Part shown: positions 25,531 to 34,515 of the stretch, in pieces | Layout of the letters: the number at the start of each line of letters is the position of its first letter | Numbering within the stretch: the first letter of the stretch is position 1 | From: Pseudomonas tructae | GTDB lineage: Bacteria; Pseudomonadota; Gammaproteobacteria; Pseudomonadales; Pseudomonadaceae | DNA: 64,000 nt | Direction: 5' to 3' | Assembly (NCBI RefSeq): GCF_004214895.1 | Contig: NZ_CP035952.1 | Location: forward strand, 2,986,501 to 3,050,500 | Notes under the pieces: generated by a model | What the model was told of the DNA's origin: nothing | What the model saw: only the letters and a program-made list of their open reading frames with translations | Databases searched by the model: none | Translations under genes and position numbers: made by a program

Positions 25531-27156
25531 ATGGGTAATCGAATCCTTGCCGGCCTGGCGCTATGCTGTTTGCTGGCATCGATGCTGGTCAGCGGCGCAA
25601 GCCGGGCTGCCGTGGAAGCGGCGCTGCTTGACGCAGAACCTGCAGAACTGAAGATCGCCAACCGCAGCATCATGGTCTTTCACGCCACCCTGCTCGGCGA
25701 GGCGCCTGCCGCCCGGGTCAAGCGCGCCGAACAGGTGATCAACGAGCGGCTGGATGAAGGCTTCGACAACACGGTCAGTGTCGACGCCGTCCAGGGCAAC
25801 TACCTGGTGCTGCTCGGTGACCGCCGGGCGTTCATCGTCTCGCCCGGTGACCTGGTCGGCGGCGAACTCAATATTCAGCAGGAGGCGCAGGCGGCGGCCT
25901 CGCGCTTGCGTCAGGTGGTGTCCGAAGCGCAGCAGGCACGCAGCCCGCGGTTTTTGCTCAGTGCTGCGGGGCTGAGCATCGCGGCGACCCTGGTGTACCT
26001 GCTGCTGCTCAGGCTCGCGGGCTGGTTGCACCGCAAAGCGCTGTCGTGGCTGCCCCAGCATGTGCGTAAGCACACCAGCGCCTTGCGTATTGGTCAAACC
26101 CAGCTGATCGACGCCAGCAACCTGTTTCCGCTGTTGCGGCGTTTGCTGGGCCTGGTGCGCTGGATTCTGGTAGCGCTGCTGACCTATGAATGGCTCAGCT
26201 TCGTCCTGCAACGCTTCCCCTACACCCGGCCCTGGGGCGAAAGCCTGAACCTCTACTTGTATGGGCTGCTGCGCCATGTGCTGACGGGCATGCTCGAGGC
26301 CATCCCGGGTTTGTTGATTGCCCTGCTGATTTTCTTCATTGCGCGCGGCATCATCGCCTTCAGCAAGCGCCTGCTCGAACGGCTGGCGCGGCCCGGGTCG
26401 ATCAGCTGGTTGAACCAGGAAACCCTGCAGCCGACCACACGGCTGACGTCACTGGCGATCTGGCTGTTCGCCCTGGCCATGGCCTATCCGTACCTGCCCG
26501 GTGCCGACACCGAGGCGTTCAAGGGGCTGTCGGTCTTGATCGGCCTGATGATTTCCCTGGGCGCCACCAGCGTCGTCGGCCAGGCTGCGGCCGGGCTGAT
26601 CCTCACCTACACGCGTACCTTGCGGCCCGGCGAGTACGTGCGCATCGGCGAGTACGAAGGCACCGTCACCGAGCTTGGCATGTTCACCACCACCATCCGC
26701 ACCGGGCTGGGTGAAGTGCTGACGCTGCCCAACTCGATGATCACCGGGGCGGTGACCAAGAACTACTCGCGGGTGGTGCAAGGCCAGGGGTATGTCGTCG
26801 ACACCACTGTCACCATCGGCTACGACACGCCCTGGCGCCAGGTCGAGGCGATGCTGCTGGAAGCGGCGCGGCGCACCGAGGGTGTGCTCGAGTCACCCCG
26901 GCCGCAGGTTTTCCAGACGGCATTGTCAGACTTCTACCCCGAATATCGCCTGGTGGCCCAGGCCGTGCCCAGCGAACCACGGCCGCGGGCCGAACTGCTG
27001 ACCCTGCTGCACGCCAACATCCAGGACGTGTTCAACGAGTTCGGCGTGCAGATCATGTCGCCACACTACCTGGGCGACCCGCAGCAGGAGAAGGTGGTGC
27101 CCAGGGAACACTGGTACAACGCGCCGGCGGTCCGCCCTGAGAGCAGCGAACCTTGA
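25531..27156 (+). CDS. MscS-family mechanosensitive channel, first gene of the Bat-like operon
   Basis: A 541-aa MscS-type protein. A signal peptide (MGNRILAGLALCCLLASMLVSGASRA) is followed by a periplasmic domain (LDEGFDNTVSVDAVQGNYLVLLGD), five or so membrane segments, and an MscS core with IGLMISLGATSVVGQAAAGLILTYTRTLRPGEYVRIGEYEGTV split over the pore helix and beta domain. The start ATG at 25531 is chosen for the signal peptide; the upstream frame to 25237 overlaps the divergent channel gene. Its stop overlaps the TTG start of the cytochrome gene (TTGA), so the two are co-translated. Confidence 0.9.
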   Translation: MGNRILAGLALCCLLASMLVSGASRAAVEAALLDAEPAELKIANRSIMVFHATLLGEAPAARVKRAEQVINERLDEGFDNTVSVDAVQGNYLVLLGDRRAFIVSPGDLVGGELNIQQEAQAAASRLRQVVSEAQQARSPRFLLSAAGLSIAATLVYLLLLRLAGWLHRKALSWLPQHVRKHTSALRIGQTQLIDASNLFPLLRRLLGLVRWILVALLTYEWLSFVLQRFPYTRPWGESLNLYLYGLLRHVLTGMLEAIPGLLIALLIFFIARGIIAFSKRLLERLARPGSISWLNQETLQPTTRLTSLAIWLFALAMAYPYLPGADTEAFKGLSVLIGLMISLGATSVVGQAAAGLILTYTRTLRPGEYVRIGEYEGTVTELGMFTTTIRTGLGEVLTLPNSMITGAVTKNYSRVVQGQGYVVDTTVTIGYDTPWRQVEAMLLEAARRTEGVLESPRPQVFQTALSDFYPEYRLVAQAVPSEPRPRAELLTLLHANIQDVFNEFGVQIMSPHYLGDPQQEKVVPREHWYNAPAVRPESSEP

Positions 27157-29441
27157 AGGCGGCGGCAAGGCTTGGCCTGCTGGTGCTGGTCTGGGCCGTC
27201 ACCAGCGTTGCCTGGGCAACTGGCGAGGTCGGCCGCTTGCCGGCGGCGGCCACAAATTCCGAAGGCTACGCCAGGCCAGATAGCTGCCAGGGCTGCCATG
27301 CCGAGCAAACAGGGCAGTGGCAGCACTCGGACCATGCCTGGGCCCTGCGTGATGCCAACGCCGCCAATGTGCTGGGCAACTTCGACGACGTACGCTTCGA
27401 CGAGGCCGGGGTCAAGGCGCGCTTCTACCGCAAGAGTGGCGGCTTTTTCGTCCACATCGAAGGCGAGCAGGGCAAGCCCGAGGAATTTCGCATCCTCTAT
27501 ACCTTCGGCCACCGGCCGCTGCAGCAGTATCTGGTGGCATTGTCGCGCGGCCGCCTGCAGGCACTGACCATCGCCTGGGACAGCCGGACCAAGGAGCAGG
27601 GCGGGCAGCGCTGGTTCTCCCTGTACCCCGGCCAACGGTTTACGCCCGACGACCCCTTGCACTGGACGGGCCGCTACCAGAACTGGAATGCGATGTGCGC
27701 CGACTGCCATTCCACCCGCCTGCAAAAGCACTATGACGACCAGCAGGACAGTTTCGCCAGCACCTGGCAGGAGCAGACCGTCGGCTGCCAGGGCTGTCAC
27801 GGGCCTGGCCAGAAGCATGTCGACTGGGCGCGGGCCAAGCCGGCCGAGGCCGTGCCGGGCAAGGGGTTGGTCGTGGATTTCAAGGCGCTGGGCAGCCGTG
27901 GCATGGTCGAGCAGTGCGCCTACTGCCACAGTCGCCGTCAGGGGCTGGGCGACGGCCAGTTGCCAGGCCATCCGCAACTGGACCAGAGCCTGCCGGCCAC
28001 GCTGCGCCAGGGGCTGTACCATGGCGACGGGCAGATTGACGGCGAGGTGTATGAATTCGGTTCGTTCACCCAGAGCAAGATGTACGCGGCGGGTGTGGCC
28101 TGTACCGATTGCCATAACCCGCACACCGGCAAGGTACGCATCGAAGGCAATGGCCTGTGCCTGCAATGCCATAACAGCGGGCCCGACACTGCGCGTTTTT
28201 CCGGCTTGCAAGCCAAGGACTACGACAGCCCCAGCCATCACCATCATGTGCCAGGCTCACCCGGCGCCCAGTGCGTGAACTGCCATATGCCGAGCAAGAC
28301 CTATATGCAGGTGGATCCGCGCCGAGACCACAGCCTGCGTATCCCGCACCCGGACCTTGCCGCGCAGAGCGCCAGCCCCGACGCCTGCACCGGCTGCCAC
28401 CAGGACCGCCAACCGGCCTGGGCGGCCAGTGCCATCGCGCAATGGTTCGCCACGCCGAAACGCCCGGTACATTACGGGCAGACGTTGCAGGGCGTGCGCG
28501 CCGACCCGTCGACCGCCCTCAGCCGTCTGGGCTACCTGCTGGCCGACCCGGCCAACCCGGCCATCGTCCGCGCCACCGCCGCCGACCAGTTGGCCGACCT
28601 GGGCCCGGCAGCCAGCAGCCAGTTGCGCTGGGCGCTGCAGGACCCGGAACCGTTGATCCGCGCCTACGCGGTTGCGGGTTTTGCCAGCGTGCCTGCCGAA
28701 CAACGCCTGCAGCCGCTGCTGCCGCTGCTCGAAGACCCGCGCCTGGCGGTCCGCGATGAAACCGTGCGGGCCCTGGCTGATATCCCGGAAACCCAATTGC
28801 CCCAGGCCAACCAGGCCATGTTCCAGGCCCTGCTGGCCGACTACGAGCGGCGTCTGCGCGGCAATGCCGACCTGCCCGGCGGACGCCTGAACCTGGCCGT
28901 TTTGCTGTCGCGCCAGGGGCGTGACGAGCAGGCCATGGAGCAGTACCGCAAGGCCCTGGGCATGGACCCGTATTTTGTTCCGGCACGGGTCAACCTGGTC
29001 ACCCTGGCCAACGCCGCACAGCGTCCGGACGAGGCCGAACGGTTGCTGCGCGACGGCGTGGCACTGGCGAAGATGCCGGCGGCCGACCGTGGCAACCTGG
29101 CCTACATGCTCGCCCTGTTGCTGGTCGAGCGCGGCCAGGCCGAAGAGGCCCTGGGCTGGATGGAACAGGCCGCCGAGGCCGTGCCTGGCAACCCACGCAT
29201 CCGCTATAACCAGGGCTTGCTGCTGTCGCGCATGCAACGGCGTGAGGACGCCTTGCAGGCATTGCGCAGTGGCTTGCAACAGTCGCCGGATGACCCGGAC
29301 CTGCTGTATTCGCTGATCTACCTGCATGCCCTGGCCGGTGAGCGCGAGCAAGCGTTCGGCTATGTCCGGCACTTGCGCGAAGTGGCCCCGGACGACCCGC
29401 GCCTGCAAGCGATCGAGCCCTATTGGCGCAACGGCCAGTAA
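27153..29441 (+). CDS. Octahaem c-type cytochrome with HEAT-like and TPR regions
   Basis: A 762-aa exported protein with a signal peptide ending near AWA. Eight CxxCH sites are visible: CQGCH, CADCH, CQGCH, CAYCH, CTDCH, CLQCH, CVNCH and CTGCH. These give a cytochrome c554/NrfA-like multihaem domain over about residues 40-430. A helical HEAT-like section (about 440-540) and TPRs (about 560-760, such as EQAMEQYRKALGMDPYFVPA) follow. The start is TTG at 27153, overlapping the mscS stop. It resembles cytochrome/TPR proteins annotated in Pseudomonas, but its electron partners are unknown. The TPR part suggests a scaffold in the periplasm for neighbouring operon products. Confidence 0.88.
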   Translation: MKAAARLGLLVLVWAVTSVAWATGEVGRLPAAATNSEGYARPDSCQGCHAEQTGQWQHSDHAWALRDANAANVLGNFDDVRFDEAGVKARFYRKSGGFFVHIEGEQGKPEEFRILYTFGHRPLQQYLVALSRGRLQALTIAWDSRTKEQGGQRWFSLYPGQRFTPDDPLHWTGRYQNWNAMCADCHSTRLQKHYDDQQDSFASTWQEQTVGCQGCHGPGQKHVDWARAKPAEAVPGKGLVVDFKALGSRGMVEQCAYCHSRRQGLGDGQLPGHPQLDQSLPATLRQGLYHGDGQIDGEVYEFGSFTQSKMYAAGVACTDCHNPHTGKVRIEGNGLCLQCHNSGPDTARFSGLQAKDYDSPSHHHHVPGSPGAQCVNCHMPSKTYMQVDPRRDHSLRIPHPDLAAQSASPDACTGCHQDRQPAWAASAIAQWFATPKRPVHYGQTLQGVRADPSTALSRLGYLLADPANPAIVRATAADQLADLGPAASSQLRWALQDPEPLIRAYAVAGFASVPAEQRLQPLLPLLEDPRLAVRDETVRALADIPETQLPQANQAMFQALLADYERRLRGNADLPGGRLNLAVLLSRQGRDEQAMEQYRKALGMDPYFVPARVNLVTLANAAQRPDEAERLLRDGVALAKMPAADRGNLAYMLALLLVERGQAEEALGWMEQAAEAVPGNPRIRYNQGLLLSRMQRREDALQALRSGLQQSPDDPDLLYSLIYLHALAGEREQAFGYVRHLREVAPDDPRLQAIEPYWRNGQ

Positions 29442-29525
29442 CAGCGCCTTGCAGCGCAGGTCATGGCAACTATTGTTAGCGAACCTCACACCAGTAGCAC
29501 AACCGATAGCACAAGGAGCGCAGGG

Positions 29526-30500
29526 GTGAACATTCATGCACAGGTCCTGGGGCTGCAAGCGTCTGTCGCCGAGAGAGTCCTCGGCCAGGCCGACACCATT
29601 GCGCACATCGTCCTGGCGCTGCTTGCCAACGGCCATGTGCTGCTGGAAAGCCTGCCGGGGCTGGCCAAGACGCGCACGGTAAAGGCCCTGGCCACTCACC
29701 TGGACGCGCAAATGCGCCGCATCCAGTTCACCCCCGACCTGTTGCCCTCTGACGTGACCGGTGGCGAGATCCTGCAGCAGGGCAGTGAAGGCAACAGCAT
29801 CAAGTTCCAGCCTGGCCCGCTGTTCGGCAATGTAATCCTGGCCGACGAGATCAACCGGGCGCCAGCCAAGGTCCAGGCGGCGCTGCTGGAGGCAATGGAG
29901 GAGCGGCAGATCACCGTGGCCGGGCACAGTTATCCGATGGCGGGGCTGTTCATGGTACTGGCAACCCAGAACCCGATCGAACAGGAGGGCACCTACCCGT
30001 TGCCCGAGGCGCAGATGGACCGCTTCCTTATGAAGCTGCAGCTTGATTACCCGCAGCCCGAGGACGAGGCCCAGGTGTTGCGCCTGGTGCGCAGCGAAGA
30101 CCAGGGCGCTGGCAGCGCCGCTGCGCAAGCGCAGCGCCTGAACCAGGAGGTGATCTTCGCGGCCCGCCAGGAGGTGGCGCGGGTGCACGTGGCGCCGGCC
30201 ATCGACCGTTACCTGATCGACCTGGTCAACGCCACCCGTCACCCCGAACCCTATGACGCCGACCTCAGGCGCTGGATTCGCATCGGTGCCAGTCCCCGTG
30301 GCGGTATCAGCCTTGACCGCGTGGCTCGGGCCCATGCATGGCTGAACGGTCAGGATTTCGTCTCCCCGGACAACGTGCGCGCCATCGTCCACCCGGTGCT
30401 GCGTCACCGCCTGCAGCTGTCTTACGACGCGATCAGCGATGGGGTAGGCGCCGATCAGGTGATCGACCGTTTACTGGACAGAGTCGCTATTGCGACCTGA
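29526..30500 (+). CDS. MoxR-family AAA+ ATPase
   Basis: A MoxR ATPase (324 aa from this start), a chaperone-like AAA+ protein that works with DUF58 and VWA proteins. Walker A is LLESLPGLAKTRT (family form GxPGxAKT), Walker B is VILADEINRAPAKVQAALL, and sensor 1 is MVLATQNPIEQEGTYPLPEAQ. I choose GTG 29526 because AAGGAG lies seven bases upstream and homology starts here; ATG 29463 would add 21 Ser/Thr-rich residues without a good ribosome site. It is followed closely by DUF58, DUF4381, two VWA genes and BatD. Confidence 0.92.
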   Translation: MNIHAQVLGLQASVAERVLGQADTIAHIVLALLANGHVLLESLPGLAKTRTVKALATHLDAQMRRIQFTPDLLPSDVTGGEILQQGSEGNSIKFQPGPLFGNVILADEINRAPAKVQAALLEAMEERQITVAGHSYPMAGLFMVLATQNPIEQEGTYPLPEAQMDRFLMKLQLDYPQPEDEAQVLRLVRSEDQGAGSAAAQAQRLNQEVIFAARQEVARVHVAPAIDRYLIDLVNATRHPEPYDADLRRWIRIGASPRGGISLDRVARAHAWLNGQDFVSPDNVRAIVHPVLRHRLQLSYDAISDGVGADQVIDRLLDRVAIAT

Positions 30501-30511
30501 CGGGGCGACCC

Positions 30512-31462
30512 ATGGCAAGCAACCGCGTGACCGCAGATGGCTATGTCTACATTGCGCTCGAGCAACTGATGGCGCTGGAGCCCCGTGCCCGTGGCCTGAG
30601 TTTTGTCGCCCGGCAGCCGCTGTCGAGCATCTTGTCGGGCAACCATGGTTCACGTTTGCGCGGGCGCGGGCTAAGTTTCGATGAACTGCGCCACTACCAG
30701 CCCGGCGATGACCTGCGTCACCTGGACTGGCGCGCCTCGCTGCGTTTTGGCAAGCCCTTCGTGCGTACCTTCAACGAAGAGCGCGACCGGCCGACCTTGC
30801 TGCTGGTCGACCAGCGCATGAGCATGTATTTCGGTTCGCAGCGCTACTTCAAATCGGTGACCGCCGCGCAACTGGCGGCGCTGTGCGCCTGGATGGCGTT
30901 TCACGCCGGCGATCGCGTCGGCGGCCTGGTGATGGGCAGCGACGGCCTGGCCCAGGTGCGCCCCTTGCGCAGCCGCAGCCGGGTGCAGGCCCTGTGCGCG
31001 GCGGTGACACGGGCCAACCACAGCTTGTCGGCGCTGGGCGAAGACCCCCACAGCGATGGGCAACTGGACCAGGCCCTGCGCACCTGCGTGGCAGTGGCCG
31101 GGCATGACCACCTGATCTGCATCATCAGCGATTTTGCCGGCGTGAGCCCACAGACCCTGCCGTTGCTACGCCAGTTGCGCGCGCACAACGATGTGATTGC
31201 CATTCAGGTCTACGATCCGATTGCCTTGAATGTGCCGGACAAAGGGCACCTGACCATCACTCAGGGCACTTTGCAGGTCGAGCTGCAAGTGGGCCAGCGC
31301 CAGGTCAACCGACCCCTGAGTGAGTTTTTGGCCGGGCGCTTGCGCGATGTCGCCGAACTGCTGCAGCGCAGCCAGGTACCGTTGCTGATGATCAGCACCG
31401 GTCAGGACAGTCTGGAGCAGTTGCGCAAGGAGCTGGGCCGCCTGGCCCAGGTGGCGCGATGA
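30512..31462 (+). CDS. DUF58 domain protein of the MoxR-VWA operon
   Basis: A 316-aa cytoplasmic DUF58 protein. The family signature FDELRHYQPGDDLRHLDWRASLRFGKPFVRTF is complete, followed by LLLVDQRMSMYFGS, a degenerate VWA-like metal site, and a VWA-like C-terminal half (LICIISDFAGVSPQTL). It has no membrane segments, in contrast to many DUF58 proteins. Its ATG at 30512 is 11 bases after the moxR stop. The longer frame from 30338 overlaps moxR and is rejected. It is likely a substrate or adaptor of the MoxR ATPase. Confidence 0.92.
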   Translation: MASNRVTADGYVYIALEQLMALEPRARGLSFVARQPLSSILSGNHGSRLRGRGLSFDELRHYQPGDDLRHLDWRASLRFGKPFVRTFNEERDRPTLLLVDQRMSMYFGSQRYFKSVTAAQLAALCAWMAFHAGDRVGGLVMGSDGLAQVRPLRSRSRVQALCAAVTRANHSLSALGEDPHSDGQLDQALRTCVAVAGHDHLICIISDFAGVSPQTLPLLRQLRAHNDVIAIQVYDPIALNVPDKGHLTITQGTLQVELQVGQRQVNRPLSEFLAGRLRDVAELLQRSQVPLLMISTGQDSLEQLRKELGRLAQVAR

Positions 31463-31959
31463 GCACGCCCGTGCGGCCGGCAATCGACCAGCTTAAGGAA
31501 CTGGCGAGCGGTGCGCCGCCGTTCAGCTATTGGCCACAGACCTGGGCCTGGGGCGTGTTGCTGGCGGTGCTGTTGTTCAGCCTCGGCGCCTGGGGCGCGT
31601 GGCGCTGGCGCCAGTGGTGGCGTGACCGCTACCGGCGCCAGGCACTGCTGCGCCTCGATCAGTTACGCGCAGCGCCTGCCGAGCAGCGCCTGGCGGCCTT
31701 GCGCGAGTTGCCCGAACTGCTCAAGCGCACGGCGTTGTCGATGCTTGGTGCACCGCCGGTGGCCAGCCTTGGCGGGGCGTCCTGGCAGGCGTTTCTCGCC
31801 GCCCATGCGCGGTACCCGCTGCCGGCGGGCTTTGCCTTTGATCTGCAGCAGATCGCCTACGGGCCGGACGCCCAGTTGCAGAGCCTGGATGAAGCGTCGG
31901 TGGCCGCGCTGTTCAGCACCAGCCGACGCTGGATCGAGACCCATCATGTGGCGGTTTGA
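31459..31959 (+). CDS. DUF4381 membrane protein
   Basis: A 166-aa protein with one membrane segment (WAWGVLLAVLLFSLGAWGAW) followed by basic residues (RWRQWWRDRYRRQALLRLDQL) and a helical cytoplasmic domain. This matches DUF4381, found in MoxR-VWA operons. Its ATG overlaps the DUF58 stop (ATGA), and its 3' end overlaps the next gene by 14 bases. Probably a membrane anchor for the complex. Confidence 0.9.
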   Translation: MSTPVRPAIDQLKELASGAPPFSYWPQTWAWGVLLAVLLFSLGAWGAWRWRQWWRDRYRRQALLRLDQLRAAPAEQRLAALRELPELLKRTALSMLGAPPVASLGGASWQAFLAAHARYPLPAGFAFDLQQIAYGPDAQLQSLDEASVAALFSTSRRWIETHHVAV

Positions 31960-32929
31960 GTACCCGTGGGTGTTTCTTCTGCTGCCGCTGGCGTGGGCGG
32001 TGTATCGCTGGGCACAGCCCTATCATGAAGCCCGCAGCGCCCTGCGCGTGCCGTTCTTCTCGGCCATGAGCCGGGCACTGGGCAAACGCCCCCAGAGCAG
32101 CGGGGTGTTGTCTGCGGGCTGGCAATTGCCGCTCAACCTGCTGGTCTTTGCCTTGCTGGTGGCTGCCTGTGCGCGGCCGGTGCTGGTCGAGCAGCCGATT
32201 ACCCATCAGCAACCGACCCGCGACCTGATGCTCGCCCTCGACATCTCACAGTCCATGCAGGCCCGCGACTACACCGGCGCCGATGGCCAGCGCAGCGACC
32301 GGCTGACGGCGGTCAAGGCGGTGGTGCGCGACTTTATCGCGCGGCGCAAGGACGATCGCATCGGCTTGATCCTGTTCGGCACCGGCGCCTATCCGCAAGC
32401 GCCGTTGACCCTCGACCATGCCAGCCTGCTGTCGCTGCTGGACGAGGCGGGGGTTGGCATGGCCGGCCCCAACACCGCTCTGGGCGATGCCATCGGCCTG
32501 ACCATCAAGTTGCTGGCGGCGGCCAAGGAACGGGACAAAGTGCTAATCCTGCTCACGGACGGCAATGACACTGGCAGCGCCATCACCCCTGAGCATGCGG
32601 CCAGGCTCGCCCGCCAGCAGGGCATCGTGGTGCACACCATCGGTATTGGCGACCCCGAGGCCAGCGGCGAGGACAAGGTCGACCTGCAAACCCTGGAAAG
32701 TATCGCCCGCACCACCGGTGGACGCTTCTGGCGCGCCGACGACAGCAATAGCCTGCAAGACGTCTACCTGACCCTCGACCTCATCACCCCGCACGCAGTG
32801 ACCACCCTCAGCCACCAGCCACGGCGCGACCTGTTCTACTGGCCCTTGGGTGCTGCACTATTGGCGTTGCTCGGCGCTCAGGCCCTGGCCTGGCTGCTGG
32901 CGCAGCGCGCTGTGGCGATGGAGCCTTGA
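31946..32929 (+). CDS. VWA domain membrane protein (BatA-like)
   Basis: A 327-aa inner-membrane protein. N-terminal segments (FEYPWVFLLLPLAWAVYRW and LPLNLLVFALLVAACARPVL) precede a periplasmic VWA domain with an intact MIDAS (ALDISQSM, DxSxS) and LLTDGNDTGS. A C-terminal membrane helix (YWPLGAALLALLGAQALAWLL) closes it. This is the BatA/aerotolerance-type layout. The start ATG at 31946 overlaps DUF4381. It probably forms a complex with the next VWA/TPR protein and BatD. Confidence 0.92.
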   Translation: MWRFEYPWVFLLLPLAWAVYRWAQPYHEARSALRVPFFSAMSRALGKRPQSSGVLSAGWQLPLNLLVFALLVAACARPVLVEQPITHQQPTRDLMLALDISQSMQARDYTGADGQRSDRLTAVKAVVRDFIARRKDDRIGLILFGTGAYPQAPLTLDHASLLSLLDEAGVGMAGPNTALGDAIGLTIKLLAAAKERDKVLILLTDGNDTGSAITPEHAARLARQQGIVVHTIGIGDPEASGEDKVDLQTLESIARTTGGRFWRADDSNSLQDVYLTLDLITPHAVTTLSHQPRRDLFYWPLGAALLALLGAQALAWLLAQRAVAMEP

Positions 32930-32931
32930 AC

Positions 32932-34515
32932 ATGGACATCGACCTCAGCGCTATGCACTTTCTGCGTCCCTGGTGGTTGTTGTTACTGTTGCCGGGCGTG
33001 CTGCTGCCGCTGGCCTGGTTGCGCCGGCATGACCTGAAGCGGCAACTGACCGGCATCATAGCCCCACACCTGGTCGAGTACCTGGTGATTCGCCCCGAGG
33101 ATAGTCAGCGCTTGCGCCCGGCACATCTGCTTGGCGCCGTGCTGGTCGTCGGCGGGTTGGCTGCCGCAGGGCCGACCTGGACCCAGGACCTGCCGGACTT
33201 TGTCGACAACCGCGCAGCGCTGATCCTGGCCGTGGACCTGTCGCCCAGCATGGACGCCGACGATGTCCCGCCCAGCCGCCTGACGGCCGTGCGGCATACC
33301 CTGCATGATCTGGTCCAGCGCCGCGCCGGGGCCCGCACGGCGCTGATCGCCTATGCCGGCAGTGCGCACCTGGTGTTGCCCGCCACCGACGATCCGGATT
33401 TGCTTGATACCTTCATCCAGGCACTGAGCACTGACCTGATTGCCCAACCTGGCAAGGACGTGCTCGCGGTGGTGGGCATTGCCCATAAGCTGCTGGAGGC
33501 TGAAAACACTCCCGGTACCCTGGTGCTGTTCACCGATGGCGCCGACCCTGGCCAGTTCGATGCTCTAAGCCAGCGCTTGAACGACAGCGATCTGCAGGTA
33601 CTGGTGCTGGCCGTCGGCAGCCAGGACACCGGGGTGCTGCACGATGCCAAGGGCATGCCACGCCTGGATGCTCAGGGCCGCCCCGTGCAGGGCCGCTTTG
33701 ATGCCCGGGCGCTCAAGGGCCTCGCTGCGGCGGCTGATGCGCCGTTGGGCAGCCTGACCCTGGACGACGATGATCTGGACTGGATCGAACTGCATGCCCA
33801 GCAGCATTTCCAGGCGGCCCAAGGCGATGGCGCAAGCGTGCACTGGAAGGATGCTGGCTACTGGCTGTGCTGGCCGCTGGTGCTGCTGGCGCTGTACGGC
33901 GTGCGCCGCGGCTGGCGGGTCAACTGGCTGGCCGGCGTGCTTGCGGTGGCTTTGCTGGGCAACTGGCCTGTGCCTGCGCGTGCCAGTGGTCTGGCCGATG
34001 CTTTTTTTACCGCCGACCAACAAGGGCGCTGGGCGTTCGAGCAGGGCCGCTATGGGCAAGCCGCCGCGCACTTCGAAGACCCTTACTGGAAAGGCGTGGC
34101 CGCCTATCAAGCATCTGACTACTCGTTGGCGCTGGCCAGCCTTGCGCGGCTGGACACAGCTTCGGCGTGGTTTTACCAGGGCAACTGTTACGTGCGCCTG
34201 TTCAGGTTCGCCCAGGCGATTGCCGCCTACCGCCAGGCACTGCGCCTGCAACCGCAGTTCGCCGAGGCCACGGCCAACCTGGCGTTGGCCCAGGCGCTGC
34301 TCAAGGACTACCAGGCCCAGCAGCAGGACAACCCCGAGCTCAAGCCGGACAAGGTGATTGAAGACCAGACACCTGTCGAAGGCGGCAAACTGCACGCGCA
34401 ACCCACACCTGTGGCGGCCTCTGACCAGGTATGGCTGGAGAACCTGGGCACGTCACCGGCGCAGTTCCTCAAACGCAAGTTCCAGCTGCAACAGTCCGCG
34501 CAGGGGCACCAATGA
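32932..34515 (+). CDS. VWA and TPR domain membrane protein (BatB/BatC-like)
   Basis: A 527-aa protein combining BatB and BatC. Two N-terminal membrane segments flank a short loop, followed by a VWA domain with MIDAS LAVDLSPSMDADD and LVLFTDGADPGQ. A further membrane region (YWLCWPLVLLALYGV, LAGVLAVALLGNW) precedes a TPR unit (WFYQGNCYVRLFRFAQAIAAYRQAL) and a polar Gln-rich tail. ATG 32932 has GGAG upstream; a TTG at 32926 overlapping the previous stop is possible. It ends in an ATGA overlap with batD. Confidence 0.92.
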   Translation: MDIDLSAMHFLRPWWLLLLLPGVLLPLAWLRRHDLKRQLTGIIAPHLVEYLVIRPEDSQRLRPAHLLGAVLVVGGLAAAGPTWTQDLPDFVDNRAALILAVDLSPSMDADDVPPSRLTAVRHTLHDLVQRRAGARTALIAYAGSAHLVLPATDDPDLLDTFIQALSTDLIAQPGKDVLAVVGIAHKLLEAENTPGTLVLFTDGADPGQFDALSQRLNDSDLQVLVLAVGSQDTGVLHDAKGMPRLDAQGRPVQGRFDARALKGLAAAADAPLGSLTLDDDDLDWIELHAQQHFQAAQGDGASVHWKDAGYWLCWPLVLLALYGVRRGWRVNWLAGVLAVALLGNWPVPARASGLADAFFTADQQGRWAFEQGRYGQAAAHFEDPYWKGVAAYQASDYSLALASLARLDTASAWFYQGNCYVRLFRFAQAIAAYRQALRLQPQFAEATANLALAQALLKDYQAQQQDNPELKPDKVIEDQTPVEGGKLHAQPTPVAASDQVWLENLGTSPAQFLKRKFQLQQSAQGHQ